Under the pieces are notes generated by a model, which made no database searches, was not told the origin of the DNA, and was given only the letters and a program-made list of their open reading frames with translations. From Epilithonimonas zeae (lineage in GTDB: Bacteria > Bacteroidota > Bacteroidia > Flavobacteriales > Weeksellaceae): a stretch of DNA of 64,000 nucleotides. Both the position numbers and the translations under genes were made by a program. The stretch lies in contig NZ_CP075338.1 in the NCBI RefSeq assembly GCF_023278365.1, positions 3,658,001 to 3,722,000 on the forward strand. Reading direction: 5' to 3'. Below are positions 1 to 8,221 of this stretch, piece after piece. Numbering within the stretch: the first letter of the stretch is position 1; the number at the start of each line of letters is the position of its first letter.

Positions 1-2
1 GA

Positions 3-1262
3 ACACCAATCATGGTTGCGAACGTTCCTTATGGTTCCGAACTATTTGTGAAACCAGGCGATAAAGTGAAAAAAGGAGATCTTATTGCAAAATGGGATGC
101 CTATAATGCCGTAATCATTGCAGAAACTTCTGGTAAGGTAGAGTATGAGGATATTATCCAAGGTATCTCTTTCGTATTGGAGATTGATGAGCAGACTGGT
201 TTCGAAGAGAAAGTAATCTCTGAATCTAGAAATAAAAAAGCGGTTCCAACTTTGAAGGTTGTAGATGCAAAAGGCGTAGAGCAAAAAGCTTACAACTTAC
301 CGGTAGGCGCCCACTTGATGGTTAACGATGGTGAGAAAATTAAGGCTGGTAAAGTCCTAATCAAGATCCCAAGAAAATCTGCAAAAGCAGGGGATATCAC
401 CGGAGGTCTTCCAAGAGTTACCGAATTATTCGAAGCCAGAAACCCTTCAAACCCAGCTGTAGTTACAGAGATTGATGGTGTAGTTTCTTACGGTAAAATC
501 AAGAGAGGTAACCGTGAGCTTATCGTTGAGGCTAAAACTGGAGAAATCAAGAAGTATTTGGTTAAATTATCAAACCAGATCTTGGTTCAGGAGAATGACT
601 TCGTTTATGCTGGTGGTCCACTTTCAGACGGTTCTATCACACCGGACGATATCTTAAGAATCAAAGGTCCAACTGCGGTTCAGGAATATTTGGTTAATGA
701 GATTCAGGAAGTTTACCGTCTTCAAGGGGTGAAGATTGATGACAAACACTTCGAGATTATTGTTCGTCAGATGATGACAAAAGTATCGATTGTGGATGGA
801 GGAGATACTCAGTTCCTGGAAGGAGCATTGGAGCACAAATTCGATTTCTTGGAAGAGAACAACAGAGTTTTCGGACTGAAAGTTGTTACCGAGCCGGGAG
901 ATTCTAAAGTATTCAAGGCAGGTCAGATGATTACAGCAAGAGAACTTAGAGATGAGAACTCGAAGCTTAAGAGAGAAGATCAGGCTTTGGTACAAGTTAG
1001 AGAAGCGCTTCCTGCAACTGCAACACCTGTTTTACAAGGTATTACAAGAGCAGCGTTACAGACAAAATCATTTATGTCTGCAGCGTCATTCCAGGAAACA
1101 ACTAAGGTTCTTAACGAAGCAGCAGTATCTGGAAAAATCGACTTCTTGACAGGTCTTAAAGAAAATGTAATTGTAGGACACAGAATCCCTGCAGGTACAG
1201 GTCTTAAAGATTACCAAAACGTAATCGTAGGTTCTAGAAAAGAATTCGAAGATATTAACTAA
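3..1262 (+). CDS. rpoC: DNA-directed RNA polymerase subunit beta', C-terminal part
   Basis: C-terminal 419 residues of the beta' subunit of RNA polymerase; the gene enters from the left edge, so most of the protein lies outside. The frame is open from base 3. The conserved [15 protein letters not shown] block and the terminal [19 protein letters not shown] block near the end are family hallmarks. It ends normally with TAA. A DUF3467 gene follows 85 bp downstream on the same strand, the usual Bacteroidota arrangement, so the two are probably co-transcribed. Confidence 0.98.
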   Translation, partial: TPIMVANVPYGSELFVKPGDKVKKGDLIAKWDAYNAVIIAETSGKVEYEDIIQGISFVLEIDEQTGFEEKVISESRNKKAVPTLKVVDAKGVEQKAYNLPVGAHLMVNDGEKIKAGKVLIKIPRKSAKAGDITGGLPRVTELFEARNPSNPAVVTEIDGVVSYGKIKRGNRELIVEAKTGEIKKYLVKLSNQILVQENDFVYAGGPLSDGSITPDDILRIKGPTAVQEYLVNEIQEVYRLQGVKIDDKHFEIIVRQMMTKVSIVDGGDTQFLEGALEHKFDFLEENNRVFGLKVVTEPGDSKVFKAGQMITARELRDENSKLKREDQALVQVREALPATATPVLQGITRAALQTKSFMSAASFQETTKVLNEAAVSGKIDFLTGLKENVIVGHRIPAGTGLKDYQNVIVGSRKEFEDIN

Positions 1263-1347
1263 AAAAAGATATTATAGATTATGAATTTAAATTTTAAATG
1301 ATTTATATTCGTAATCTATAATTTTAACAAAATAATTAAACAAAAAA

Positions 1348-1653
1348 ATGGACAATAATCAAAACCAAGATCCAAACAACATTAACATCGAACTTAATGA
1401 AGTTGTAGCAGCAGGAGTTTATGTGAACTTAGCTTTAGTAAATCACTCTCCATCAGAATTCGTATTGGATTTCATCCAATTGATGCCAGGTGTACAACAA
1501 GCGAAAGTAAGATCTAGAGTTATCGTAGCACCTCTTCACGCAAAAAGAGTTTTAGCTGCACTTCAGCAAAATGTTGCTAACTATGAGCAGCAGTTTGGTG
1601 AGATCAAAGAAGTTGAACCTTTCGTATTAGGAGGTAACAACGTTCAAGCTTAA
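1348..1653 (+). CDS. DUF3467 domain-containing protein
   Basis: A 101-residue soluble protein of the DUF3467 family. An Asn-rich N-terminus (MDNNQNQDPNN) is followed by a conserved core with VYVNLALVNHSPSEFVLDF and AKVRSRVIVAPLHAKRVL. The family is regularly found directly downstream of rpoC in Bacteroidota, and the same order is seen here. A strong terminator follows 20 bp after the stop, so it is the last gene of the rpo transcript. The molecular function is unknown; a role linked to transcription is only suggested by the context. Confidence 0.9.
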   Translation: MDNNQNQDPNNINIELNEVVAAGVYVNLALVNHSPSEFVLDFIQLMPGVQQAKVRSRVIVAPLHAKRVLAALQQNVANYEQQFGEIKEVEPFVLGGNNVQA

Positions 1654-1673
1654 GATATTTCTCTTAACATATC

Positions 1674-1705
1674 AATCCCGATTCTTCTAGAGTCGGGATT
1701 TTTTA
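1674..1705 (+). terminator. Rho-independent terminator after the rpoC-DUF3467 transcript
   Basis: A 10-bp stem (AATCCCGATT with AGTCGGGATT, one G-T pair) around a 7-base loop, followed by a T-rich tract. Confidence 0.9.
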
Positions 1706-1760
1706 TTTAGGTTTAATATTTTATTAACTCAACATTTTTTTAAGTTGAAATCTCACCAAC

Positions 1761-1768
1761 TACCTTTG
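1761..1768 (+). promoter_or_regulatory. -7 promoter box for the phosphodiesterase gene
   Basis: TACCTTTG matches the Bacteroidota -7 consensus TAnnTTTG exactly and lies 15 bp before the ATG at 1784. It excludes the upstream in-frame TTG at 1745 as a start. No well-spaced -33 box was seen. Confidence 0.6.
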
Positions 1769-1783
1769 TCAAAATTTTTTATA

Positions 1784-3067
1784 ATGAAGAAGCTATTAGT
1801 ATTTCTGCAGCTATTTTTATCATTAATGATATTCTCCCAGAAAGGAATTGTAGATACAGCTCAGGTTGTAATTCCGAACCGGTTCAATAGTACAGAAGCA
1901 ATGCAGAAACCTTATGTGATTATGATTTCCACCGATGGTTTCAGAAGTGATTATACTAAGAAATACAATGCTGAGAATCTTCTGAGATATTCGGATGAAG
2001 GTGTTCAGGCAAAAGCAATGTTGCCAAGTTATCCAAGTATTACTTTTCCTAATCACTGGACTTTAATTACAGGTTTATATCCTTCTCATCACGGTCTCAT
2101 AGATAACTTTTTCTACGATTATAAAAGAAAAGAACCTTATGCAATGAGCAATCGCAAGAATGCTGAAGATGGTTCTTGGTACGGCGGTATTCCTTTGTGG
2201 AGTCTGGCGGAGAAACAAAATATGGTGAGTGCTTCTTTACAATGGGTAGGTTCTGCAAGCGATGCAGGCGGAATTAGACCAACTTACTATTATTCTTATC
2301 ACGAGAAATTTTCGCCCTCAGAAAAAGTCAATAAAGTGATTAATTGGTTGAAGCTTCCGGAAGAGAAACGCCCGCATTTTATCTCTTTATATTTTCCTGA
2401 AGTGGATGGTGCAGGACATCATTACGGACCAGAAGCAAAGGAAACTGAAACGGCTGTTCATTTGATTGATAATGCTATTGGAGAATTAGTTCAAAGAGTC
2501 AGTGATTTAGGATTGAAGAATGTCAATTTTGTTTTTGTTTCAGACCACGGGATGATACAGGTTGATGGAGGAAACCCGCTTGAGATCCCTTCGATTTTAT
2601 TGGATAAGCATAGATTTGATTATTATAATTCTCAGACGTTGCTAAGAGTTTATGTTAAAAATCCTGATGAGGTTAGATCTGTTTACAAGGAACTGAAAGC
2701 CAATAAAACTGATGATTATGAAGTTTATCTCGACAAAAAACTTCCAAAATATCTTCACTTCTCCACTAGAGATGATAAGTACAATAGAATCGGGCAGATT
2801 ATACTAATTCCAAAAGCACCTAAAATATTCTTAGAAAAAGGAAGAAAAATATCAGTCGGAAAGCACGGATATGACCCACGAGTTGTTCCTGAAATGAAAG
2901 CGACTTTCTTCGCTTGGGGACCAGCGTTCAAGAATGATTTGGTAATTGATGAGTTTGAGAATATTAATGTTTATCCTTTGGTTGCTGAGGTTTTAGGTTT
3001 GAAAATCAATGAAAAGATTGATGGAAAATTGAAAATTTTGAAACCAATTTTGAGGCGGAAAAAGTGA
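1784..3067 (+). CDS. Secreted alkaline phosphatase family protein, nucleotide pyrophosphatase/phosphodiesterase (ENPP) type
   Basis: A 427-residue exported hydrolase of the alkaline phosphatase superfamily, most like type I nucleotide pyrophosphatases/phosphodiesterases. Residues 1-18 form a signal peptide. Metal-binding D51 lies in STDGFRSD, and the likely nucleophile T87 in the ITFPNHWTLITGLYP motif, which matches the ENPP signature. Further metal ligands sit in VSDHGM and GKHGYDP. It probably cleaves phosphodiester or pyrophosphate bonds of nucleotides in the periplasm; the true substrate cannot be read from sequence. It is monocistronic with its own -7 box. Confidence 0.88.
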   Translation: MKKLLVFLQLFLSLMIFSQKGIVDTAQVVIPNRFNSTEAMQKPYVIMISTDGFRSDYTKKYNAENLLRYSDEGVQAKAMLPSYPSITFPNHWTLITGLYPSHHGLIDNFFYDYKRKEPYAMSNRKNAEDGSWYGGIPLWSLAEKQNMVSASLQWVGSASDAGGIRPTYYYSYHEKFSPSEKVNKVINWLKLPEEKRPHFISLYFPEVDGAGHHYGPEAKETETAVHLIDNAIGELVQRVSDLGLKNVNFVFVSDHGMIQVDGGNPLEIPSILLDKHRFDYYNSQTLLRVYVKNPDEVRSVYKELKANKTDDYEVYLDKKLPKYLHFSTRDDKYNRIGQIILIPKAPKIFLEKGRKISVGKHGYDPRVVPEMKATFFAWGPAFKNDLVIDEFENINVYPLVAEVLGLKINEKIDGKLKILKPILRRKK

Positions 3068-3090
3068 GTTTTCTGAGTCGATTTTTACAT

Positions 3091-3147
3091 CAAAAAAGGC
3101 CTTCTACAAGTCCGATGGATAGGGCATTTGCAGAGGTGGTTAAAAAG
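3091..3147. repeat. Dispersed intergenic repeat, copy 1 (second copy at 61028)
   Basis: About 57 bp that closely match the segment at 61028-61085, sharing AAGTCCGATGG and TTTGCAGAGGTG. Both copies hold an imperfect inverted pair (CTTCTRCAA with TTTGCAGAG), and copy 2 also a GCCCT/AGGGC pair, so alternative hairpins are possible. Both are intergenic. Confidence 0.75.
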
Positions 3148-3148
3148 T

Positions 3149-3214
3149 CTTGATGTTTTAACAAAAGCAACTTGATGTTTTGAGTAAAAGGACTTGATGT
3201 TTTTATAAGAGCAT
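3149..3214. repeat. Three tandem 22-bp units with CTTGATGTTTT core
   Basis: CTTGATGTTTT recurs exactly at 3149, 3171 and 3193, a strict 22-bp period. Each is followed by an 11-bp half that is variable but A/G-rich. The array ends in GCATCAAG, the inverse of the core. It follows directly on the dispersed repeat at 3091. Confidence 0.85.
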
Positions 3215-3274
3215 CAAGAGGCTTTTGAAAAACTTTAATCTTGTCTAAATTTTCATCTTAGAAATCCCTAAAAC

Positions 3275-3312
3275 AAAAAGAGAGAACATCAGCAGATATC
3301 CTCTCTTTTATT
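3275..3312 (-). terminator. Terminator downstream of the alcohol dehydrogenase gene
   Basis: AAAAGAGAG (3276-3284) pairs with CTCTCTTTT (3301-3309) around a 16-base loop. It is A-rich on one side and T-rich on the other, so it could serve both convergent genes. Confidence 0.65.
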
Positions 3313-3327
3313 TTGAATTGAATAAAA

Positions 3328-4392
3328 CTAATTCTTCAAACTCTTCATATCGATTACGAATCGGTATTTCACATCACTTTTCAGCATTCTTTCGTAAGCA
3401 TCATTGATGTCCTGGATATTGATAATTTCGATGTCGGAAACAATGTTTTTCTCACCACAGAAATCCAGCATCTCCTGAGTTTCTTTGATTCCTCCAATTA
3501 ATGAACCAGCGATAGAACGTCTTTTATAAATCATAGGTCTTGTACTTACAGCATCATTCTCAAACTCTCCAATAAAGCCAACTAGAACCAAAGTTCCGTT
3601 CACAGCCAAAGTCTGCATATAAGGGTTGATGTCGTGTTCGTAAGGAACAGTATCGATAATCAAATCAAACTTGTTGGAAACGGATTTCATCTGCTCTTCG
3701 TCTGTAGAAATAACAACATGGTCTGTTCCAAGTGCTTTAGCATCTTCTGTTTTCCCAGGAGTTCTGGAAAATAGAGTAACTTCTGCGCCCAAACCTTTTG
3801 CTAGTTTGATTGCCATATGACCTAAACCGCCCAAACCTACAACTGCAACTTTAGAGTTTTCAGTCACATTCCAGTGTTTAAGAGGCGACCAAGTGGTAAT
3901 CCCTGCACAAAGTAGCGGTGCGGCAGCAGCCATATCCAGATTCTCAGGAAGTCTTAAAACAAAATGTTCATCAACAATCACAGACTCAGAATAACCCCCG
4001 AATGTTCTGGTTTCTTCAAAGTATTTATCTTTTCCATTGTAAGTTCCTGTAAAACCTTTTTCACAGAATTGTTCCAAATCCTGCTCACAACTATGGCAAG
4101 TTCTGCAAGAATCTACCATACAACCTACAGCAACCAAGTCTCCAACTTTAAATTTGGTAACATCGCTTCCCACTTGCAACACTTTTCCCACAATCTCGTG
4201 ACCGAGAACTGCCGGGTAAACCGTTCCGCCCCAATCGTTTCTTGCGGTGTGAAGGTCTGAGTGGCACACGCCGCAGTAATAGATATCGATTTCGATGTCT
4301 TTTGGCTGGACTTCTCTTCTCTCGATGGTTAATAATTCCAGATCATTTTCGGCAGCTTGTGTTCCGAAAGCTTTTATTGTACTTGTTTTCAT
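3328..4392 (-). CDS. Zinc-dependent NAD(P) alcohol/aldehyde dehydrogenase (YahK/CAD type)
   Basis: A 354-residue medium-chain dehydrogenase/reductase of the cinnamyl-alcohol dehydrogenase/YahK branch, interconverting aldehydes and alcohols with NADP(H). Catalytic zinc ligands are C40 (CGVCHSD), H65-E66 (GHE) and C162. The structural zinc is held by C96, C99, C102 and C110. The cofactor loop GLGGLG is at 187-192. The length is normal. It is divergent from the VanZ gene with only 36 bp between the start codons, so the promoters overlap. The substrate is not predictable. Confidence 0.93.
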   Translation of the reverse strand: MKTSTIKAFGTQAAENDLELLTIERREVQPKDIEIDIYYCGVCHSDLHTARNDWGGTVYPAVLGHEIVGKVLQVGSDVTKFKVGDLVAVGCMVDSCRTCHSCEQDLEQFCEKGFTGTYNGKDKYFEETRTFGGYSESVIVDEHFVLRLPENLDMAAAAPLLCAGITTWSPLKHWNVTENSKVAVVGLGGLGHMAIKLAKGLGAEVTLFSRTPGKTEDAKALGTDHVVISTDEEQMKSVSNKFDLIIDTVPYEHDINPYMQTLAVNGTLVLVGFIGEFENDAVSTRPMIYKRRSIAGSLIGGIKETQEMLDFCGEKNIVSDIEIINIQDINDAYERMLKSDVKYRFVIDMKSLKN

Positions 4393-4428
4393 TTTTTTTT
4401 CAATAATTTTAGGGTAAAATTTATTTTA

Positions 4429-4860
4429 ATGAGGTTGTTTGTTAATAGGTATTATCCTGTTTTTATTAATGTTTATACGATAGGCACTTTATATTTATTG
4501 TATTTTGGTGAAGCTCGTGACTTTCCGGATAGTCCTTTTAAGATTAATTATATACCTTTCCAGACAATAATAGAGTACGTTACTTTGGTTCTACCATATC
4601 GTCCTTTTGAGTTTTCTCAAAACATACTTGGTAATATTATTCTATTTATCCCTTATGGTTTTTTAGGGATTCTTTATCCGAAGCTTAATCAATTTAAATG
4701 GCTGCTTCTTGTTTTTTTTATCATAATCAACATCATCGAATTTTCTCAATATTATTTCAAACGAGGTTTTGCGGATATCGATGATGTTATACTAAATACT
4801 ATTGGCGTTACAATAGGTTATTTTATATACAAAAAATGGTTTTTCATCAAGGACAAATAA
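4429..4860 (+). CDS. VanZ family membrane protein
   Basis: A 143-residue integral membrane protein with about four hydrophobic segments and the VanZ signature (NILGNIILFIPYGFLG, then IEFSQYYFKRGFADIDDVILN). VanZ gives low-level teicoplanin resistance in enterococci; in Bacteroidota the role of these small homologues is not established. The ATG at 4429 is chosen because the frame upstream runs into the divergent dehydrogenase start. Its 3' end overlaps the stop of the convergent OmpA-type gene by 14 bp, so the two cannot be fully transcribed without mutual antisense. Confidence 0.87.
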   Translation: MRLFVNRYYPVFINVYTIGTLYLLYFGEARDFPDSPFKINYIPFQTIIEYVTLVLPYRPFEFSQNILGNIILFIPYGFLGILYPKLNQFKWLLLVFFIIINIIEFSQYYFKRGFADIDDVILNTIGVTIGYFIYKKWFFIKDK

Positions 4861-6517
4861 CCTTCATCTCTGTTCTTCTGTTTAACTGATGCTGCGATTC
4901 TGCACAATCTATACCATTACTGCATTTGTTCAGAAGTTTTGTCTCTCCATAGCCAATTGGTTTTAATCGCGATTTATTAATTCCTTTCAAAACCAAATAA
5001 TCTACTGCTGCATTGGCTCGATTCTGAGAAAGCGTTTTATTGTAATCATCAGAAGCTCTCGAGTCTGTGTGAGAAGATAATTCTACATTGATTTTTGGAT
5101 TATCTTTCATAAACTGAACCAGTTTATGAAGCTCGGCTTTTGCCTCTTCACGGATAAAATATTTATCCAAATCATAATGGATATTCTTTAGGTTAATTGG
5201 CTTTCCACAAGTGGTTTCTTCCATACAAACCTGAAGATTTAAGAAAAGTATATTCGTTCTATCGACTTTTTTCGAAGTGACGGTTTCTGTCTGGGAAAAG
5301 TAATTTCCTTTCTTACCATAGATATTATAAGTCGAATTCTTATCTGCTTTGAAATAGAATTTTCCATCAGCATCAGTTTTTATTTCGTGATAGATTTCAG
5401 TTTCATTGTTTTTTATAACAACAGTTACATCTCGCAAAGGGTTTTTAGAATTGCAAATATTCACCTGACCTTTCACAAAGAACATTTCAGCATCGGTTGA
5501 TATCTCTTTCTTGATCGTCGAGTTCCTTACGAATTCATCTTTGTCCGCTTTGTTTGAGATTAGATCAATGTTATAAAGACTTCCCTTGATTTCATAATTA
5601 TCTGGTTTGATATTTTTAAAGAAAGCCACACCCTGCGAATTGGTTCTTGCAAAATACACTCGTTTTCCATTTTTAAAAAGCTCAACAAAAGTATCGGGAA
5701 GAATTAATCCCGTTTCCTTATCTCTTGCTATCACTGATAATCCATAATTTGGTCCAGAACTGCCGGTCGGAATTCTAAAAGTCAATCCAGCGAAAACGCC
5801 AGCTGAATGAATCTCATGTTCAAAACTGTTATTTCTGATCTCAGCATTCGATGGATTGATATTATATTGATTATTATTTTCCGTAAAAGGAATGTTTCCT
5901 GCAACAGAACTATTTTTAACTTGGTCACTAGCGTTAAAATGCTGAATATAATAGCCTCCGACATTCAGCCCAACATACTCTGAAAAAAACCAATTCAATT
6001 CAATCTGTCCTTTTCCGGTTAGGATATTTTTTTCATTATACCCATTGTGAAAATTAAGATTGTAATTGTTTGCCGTTAATGATGTTTCACCGCCTTTGAT
6101 ATTGGAAATTCCACCTTTTAATTTGAAAGCTAGACTCAGATTATCATTAATAACATATCGGAAGTTAGGCCCAATTCCAAGAAACAATCGTTCAACTTTA
6201 TTCTCATTTAAGCTGATATTGGAAAGTGGAGTAGTTCCGTTATATAAATTCTCCGTTGGATAAGTGTTTTTCGGCGTATTTTTAAGATAATCCAAATCAA
6301 TTCCTAATCCAATCCAGTTGAAATAATAATCAACGGAAGTCCCAAGGTTTAGATTGTATTTGTAATCGATAAATTTGGTTTGATTATCATAAGAAGGAAA
6401 ATCCAATCCGCCTCTCAGAGAAACATTCAACTGATTGTTATCGTATAAAGAATTCCTGAATTGACAATTGATAATCTGGAACAAAATGATAAAAACTAAA
6501 GTAATTAATTTCCTCAT
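4847..6517 (-). CDS. OmpA family outer-membrane protein with N-terminal barrel and Cna-like middle
   Basis: 556 residues. A signal peptide (1-18) is followed by an N-terminal beta-barrel-like region of about 250 residues, a middle part with two carboxypeptidase-regulatory/Cna-type beta folds, and a C-terminal OmpA peptidoglycan-binding domain of about 120 residues (SSHTDSRASDDYN, then NRANAAVDYLV, with the usual Asp and Arg contacts). It probably ties the outer membrane to peptidoglycan. An exact TAAATTTG box lies 23 bp upstream. This three-part layout is common in flavobacteria, unlike the short enterobacterial OmpA. Confidence 0.9.
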   Translation of the reverse strand: MRKLITLVFIILFQIINCQFRNSLYDNNQLNVSLRGGLDFPSYDNQTKFIDYKYNLNLGTSVDYYFNWIGLGIDLDYLKNTPKNTYPTENLYNGTTPLSNISLNENKVERLFLGIGPNFRYVINDNLSLAFKLKGGISNIKGGETSLTANNYNLNFHNGYNEKNILTGKGQIELNWFFSEYVGLNVGGYYIQHFNASDQVKNSSVAGNIPFTENNNQYNINPSNAEIRNNSFEHEIHSAGVFAGLTFRIPTGSSGPNYGLSVIARDKETGLILPDTFVELFKNGKRVYFARTNSQGVAFFKNIKPDNYEIKGSLYNIDLISNKADKDEFVRNSTIKKEISTDAEMFFVKGQVNICNSKNPLRDVTVVIKNNETEIYHEIKTDADGKFYFKADKNSTYNIYGKKGNYFSQTETVTSKKVDRTNILFLNLQVCMEETTCGKPINLKNIHYDLDKYFIREEAKAELHKLVQFMKDNPKINVELSSHTDSRASDDYNKTLSQNRANAAVDYLVLKGINKSRLKPIGYGETKLLNKCSNGIDCAESQHQLNRRTEMKVICP

Positions 6518-6539
6518 AATTTAATTTTCTTGGTTAAGG

Positions 6540-6547
6540 CAAATTTA
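6540..6547 (-). promoter_or_regulatory. -7 promoter box for the OmpA-type gene
   Basis: TAAATTTG on the minus strand, 23 bp before the ATG at 6517; exact TAnnTTTG match. Confidence 0.55.
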
Positions 6548-6561
6548 CGCATCTGAAAGAT

Positions 6562-6592
6562 GAAATAAAAAATGCCGGCTAAAAAACCGGCA
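6562..6592 (-). terminator. Terminator after the small type IX secretion gene
   Basis: TGCCGG pairs with CCGGCA around an 8-base loop. On the minus strand the stem is followed by a run of six T. It separates this gene from the downstream OmpA-type gene. Confidence 0.85.
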
Positions 6593-6612
6593 ATATATTT
6601 TAAAAACTAAAC

Positions 6613-6960
6613 TTACTGTTTGATAATCTGAGTGATTTTCTGAGTATTGTCATCCAATACATATCTCATCAGATATTTCCCTGGGCGAAGTTTATCTAAT
6701 CTTAATTCTGCATTATTGTTATTAATAGCATATTCCGCAACCTGAACTCCCAAGATAGAGAAAAAAGTTACGGTTTTTATTTTCGCTGAATTATCCTTTG
6801 ATTTCAAAATCAAAACATCCTTAGTAGGATTAGGGAAGGCAACCAAAACACCATCGTCGGTCTTTTGTCCTTCAAATGCACGAGTAGATTGCGCCTTCAT
6901 TTCTCCTGAAAATCCAACTGAAACTACCGTAAATATAATAAAGAATAGAAATTTTTTCAT
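6613..6960 (-). CDS. Small secreted protein consisting mainly of a type IX secretion sorting domain
   Basis: A 115-residue protein: a signal peptide (MKKFLFFIIFTVVSVGFSGEMKAQ), about 17 residues of linker, then directly a Por-type C-terminal sorting domain (VLVAFPNPTKDVLILKS, ending in PGKYLMRYVLDDNTQKITQIIKQ). Such domains normally trail large enzymes or adhesins; here almost no cargo remains. The ATG at 6960 is preferred because the upstream in-frame TTG at 6984 lies only 6 bp from a TATATTTG box at 6991-6998. It has its own promoter and terminator. It may be a remnant of a longer protein or a genuine small surface peptide. Confidence 0.82.
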   Translation of the reverse strand: MKKFLFFIIFTVVSVGFSGEMKAQSTRAFEGQKTDDGVLVAFPNPTKDVLILKSKDNSAKIKTVTFFSILGVQVAEYAINNNNAELRLDKLRPGKYLMRYVLDDNTQKITQIIKQ

Positions 6961-6990
6961 TCGCTTTAGTCTGTACTTAAACAATTACAA

Positions 6991-6998
6991 CAAATATA
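6991..6998 (-). promoter_or_regulatory. -7 promoter box for the small type IX secretion gene
   Basis: TATATTTG on the minus strand, 30 bp before the ATG at 6960; exact consensus match. It is divergent from the hemB promoter. Confidence 0.55.
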
Positions 6999-7044
6999 TT
7001 TTAAATAATTTTCATATGCAATAGCCTATCCGTAAAAGTATAAG

Positions 7045-7052
7045 TAAATTTG
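7045..7052 (+). promoter_or_regulatory. -7 promoter box for hemB
   Basis: TAAATTTG, an exact TAnnTTTG match 20 bp before the hemB ATG at 7073. Confidence 0.6.
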
Positions 7053-7072
7053 CATAAATAATTTTTATCAAG

Positions 7073-8059
7073 ATGATTTCAAGAAACAGAAGACTAAGAA
7101 CCAACGATTCCATAAGAAGTCTTGTTCGTGAAACAACCCTTACAACAAACGATTTGGTATTGCCTATGTTTGTTATGGAGGGTAACAACAAAAAAGAAGC
7201 CATTTCCTCAATGCCAGGCGTTTTTAGGCAAAGTTTAGATTTAACAGTGCAAACTGTTAAAGAAAATTATGATTTGGGAATAAAAGCGGTCAATCTTTAT
7301 ATGAAGGTTTCCGATAATCTGAAAGACAACACAGGCAAAGAAGCTTGGAATCCAAACGGATTGATGCAAAATACCATAAAAGCTATCAAAGATGCAGTTC
7401 CAGGAGTTGTGATAATGCCGGATGTTGCTTTGGATCCCTATTCAATTTATGGCCACGACGGAATTATAAAAAACGGAAAAATCGACAACGATTCTACAGT
7501 AGAGGCACTTGTAAAAATGGGAATTTCTTTGGCAGAAGCCGGAGCTGACATTTTGGCACCCAGTGATATGATGGATGGTCGCGTTTTGGCAATGCGAGAA
7601 GGCTTGGAGGAGAATGGATTTACGGATGTCGGGATTTTATCTTATGCAGCCAAATATGCAAGTGCTTTTTATGGACCCTTCAGAAGTGCCTTAGATAGTG
7701 CGCCGGTGGATGCTCAGGAAATTCCAGCTGACAAAAAAACTTACCAAATGGATTTTCATAATTCCCGCGAAGCTATCGATGAAGCCTTGAGAGACGTAGA
7801 AGAAGGGGCAGATATTATTATGATAAAACCCGGAATGCCGTATCTGGACATCGTTTCCAAAATCCGTGAACTCATCACGCAACCCATCGCAGTTTATCAA
7901 GTTAGCGGCGAATATGCAATGCTGAAAGCTGCAGCACAGAATGGTTGGTTGGATAACGATAAAGTACTGATAGAAAGTTTAACCAGCATCAAACGCGCCG
8001 GAGCAGATATGGTTTTCACTTACGCAGCACCAGAAGTTGCAAAACTTTTGAATAAATAA
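7073..8059 (+). CDS. hemB: Delta-aminolevulinic acid dehydratase (porphobilinogen synthase)
   Basis: A 328-residue enzyme that condenses two 5-aminolevulinate molecules to porphobilinogen in heme synthesis. The Schiff-base lysines are K194 (SYAAKYASAFYGPFR) and K252 (IMIKPGMPYLD). The metal-site segment reads DVALDPYSIYGHDG (117-130), with no cysteines, so it belongs to the magnesium-type enzymes and not to those with the three-cysteine zinc site. The length is normal and the ATG is supported by the -7 box. It is monocistronic; a palindromic repeat follows immediately. Confidence 0.97.
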   Translation: MISRNRRLRTNDSIRSLVRETTLTTNDLVLPMFVMEGNNKKEAISSMPGVFRQSLDLTVQTVKENYDLGIKAVNLYMKVSDNLKDNTGKEAWNPNGLMQNTIKAIKDAVPGVVIMPDVALDPYSIYGHDGIIKNGKIDNDSTVEALVKMGISLAEAGADILAPSDMMDGRVLAMREGLEENGFTDVGILSYAAKYASAFYGPFRSALDSAPVDAQEIPADKKTYQMDFHNSREAIDEALRDVEEGADIIMIKPGMPYLDIVSKIRELITQPIAVYQVSGEYAMLKAAAQNGWLDNDKVLIESLTSIKRAGADMVFTYAAPEVAKLLNK

Positions 8060-8068
8060 AATTTTTAA

Positions 8069-8160
8069 GGAGCTTAATCCCGCTTTCCGTTGCAATCTTT
8101 TGCTTTTTCATAGGTGAAAAAAAAGCAAAAGGATTTCCACTACAATCGGGGCTAGGGATT
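8069..8160. repeat. Palindromic intergenic repeat, family 1 copy A
   Basis: Ends in complementary AATCCC and GGGATT blocks, with a strong central hairpin (CTTTTGCTTTTT against AAAAAAGCAAAAG). It shares AGCTTAATCC, CAATCTTTT and AAAGGATTTCC with copies D (46674) and E (51548). It lies just after hemB and may also end its transcript. Confidence 0.7.
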
Positions 8161-8221
8161 TTGTCAGTCCAATAAAATTATTAGAAAAAATACTTAGAAT
8201 AAAACTTAAAATTAATAACAA

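Noticed and set aside
1745-1783. Upstream TTG start of the phosphodiesterase
   Set aside because: The TTG lies before the TACCTTTG box at 1761-1768; the ATG at 1784 gives a proper signal peptide.
3149-3214. Short regular repeat that might be a CRISPR
   Set aside because: Only three units of 22 bp, no spacer-repeat alternation with 30-40-bp spacers, and no cas genes in the window.
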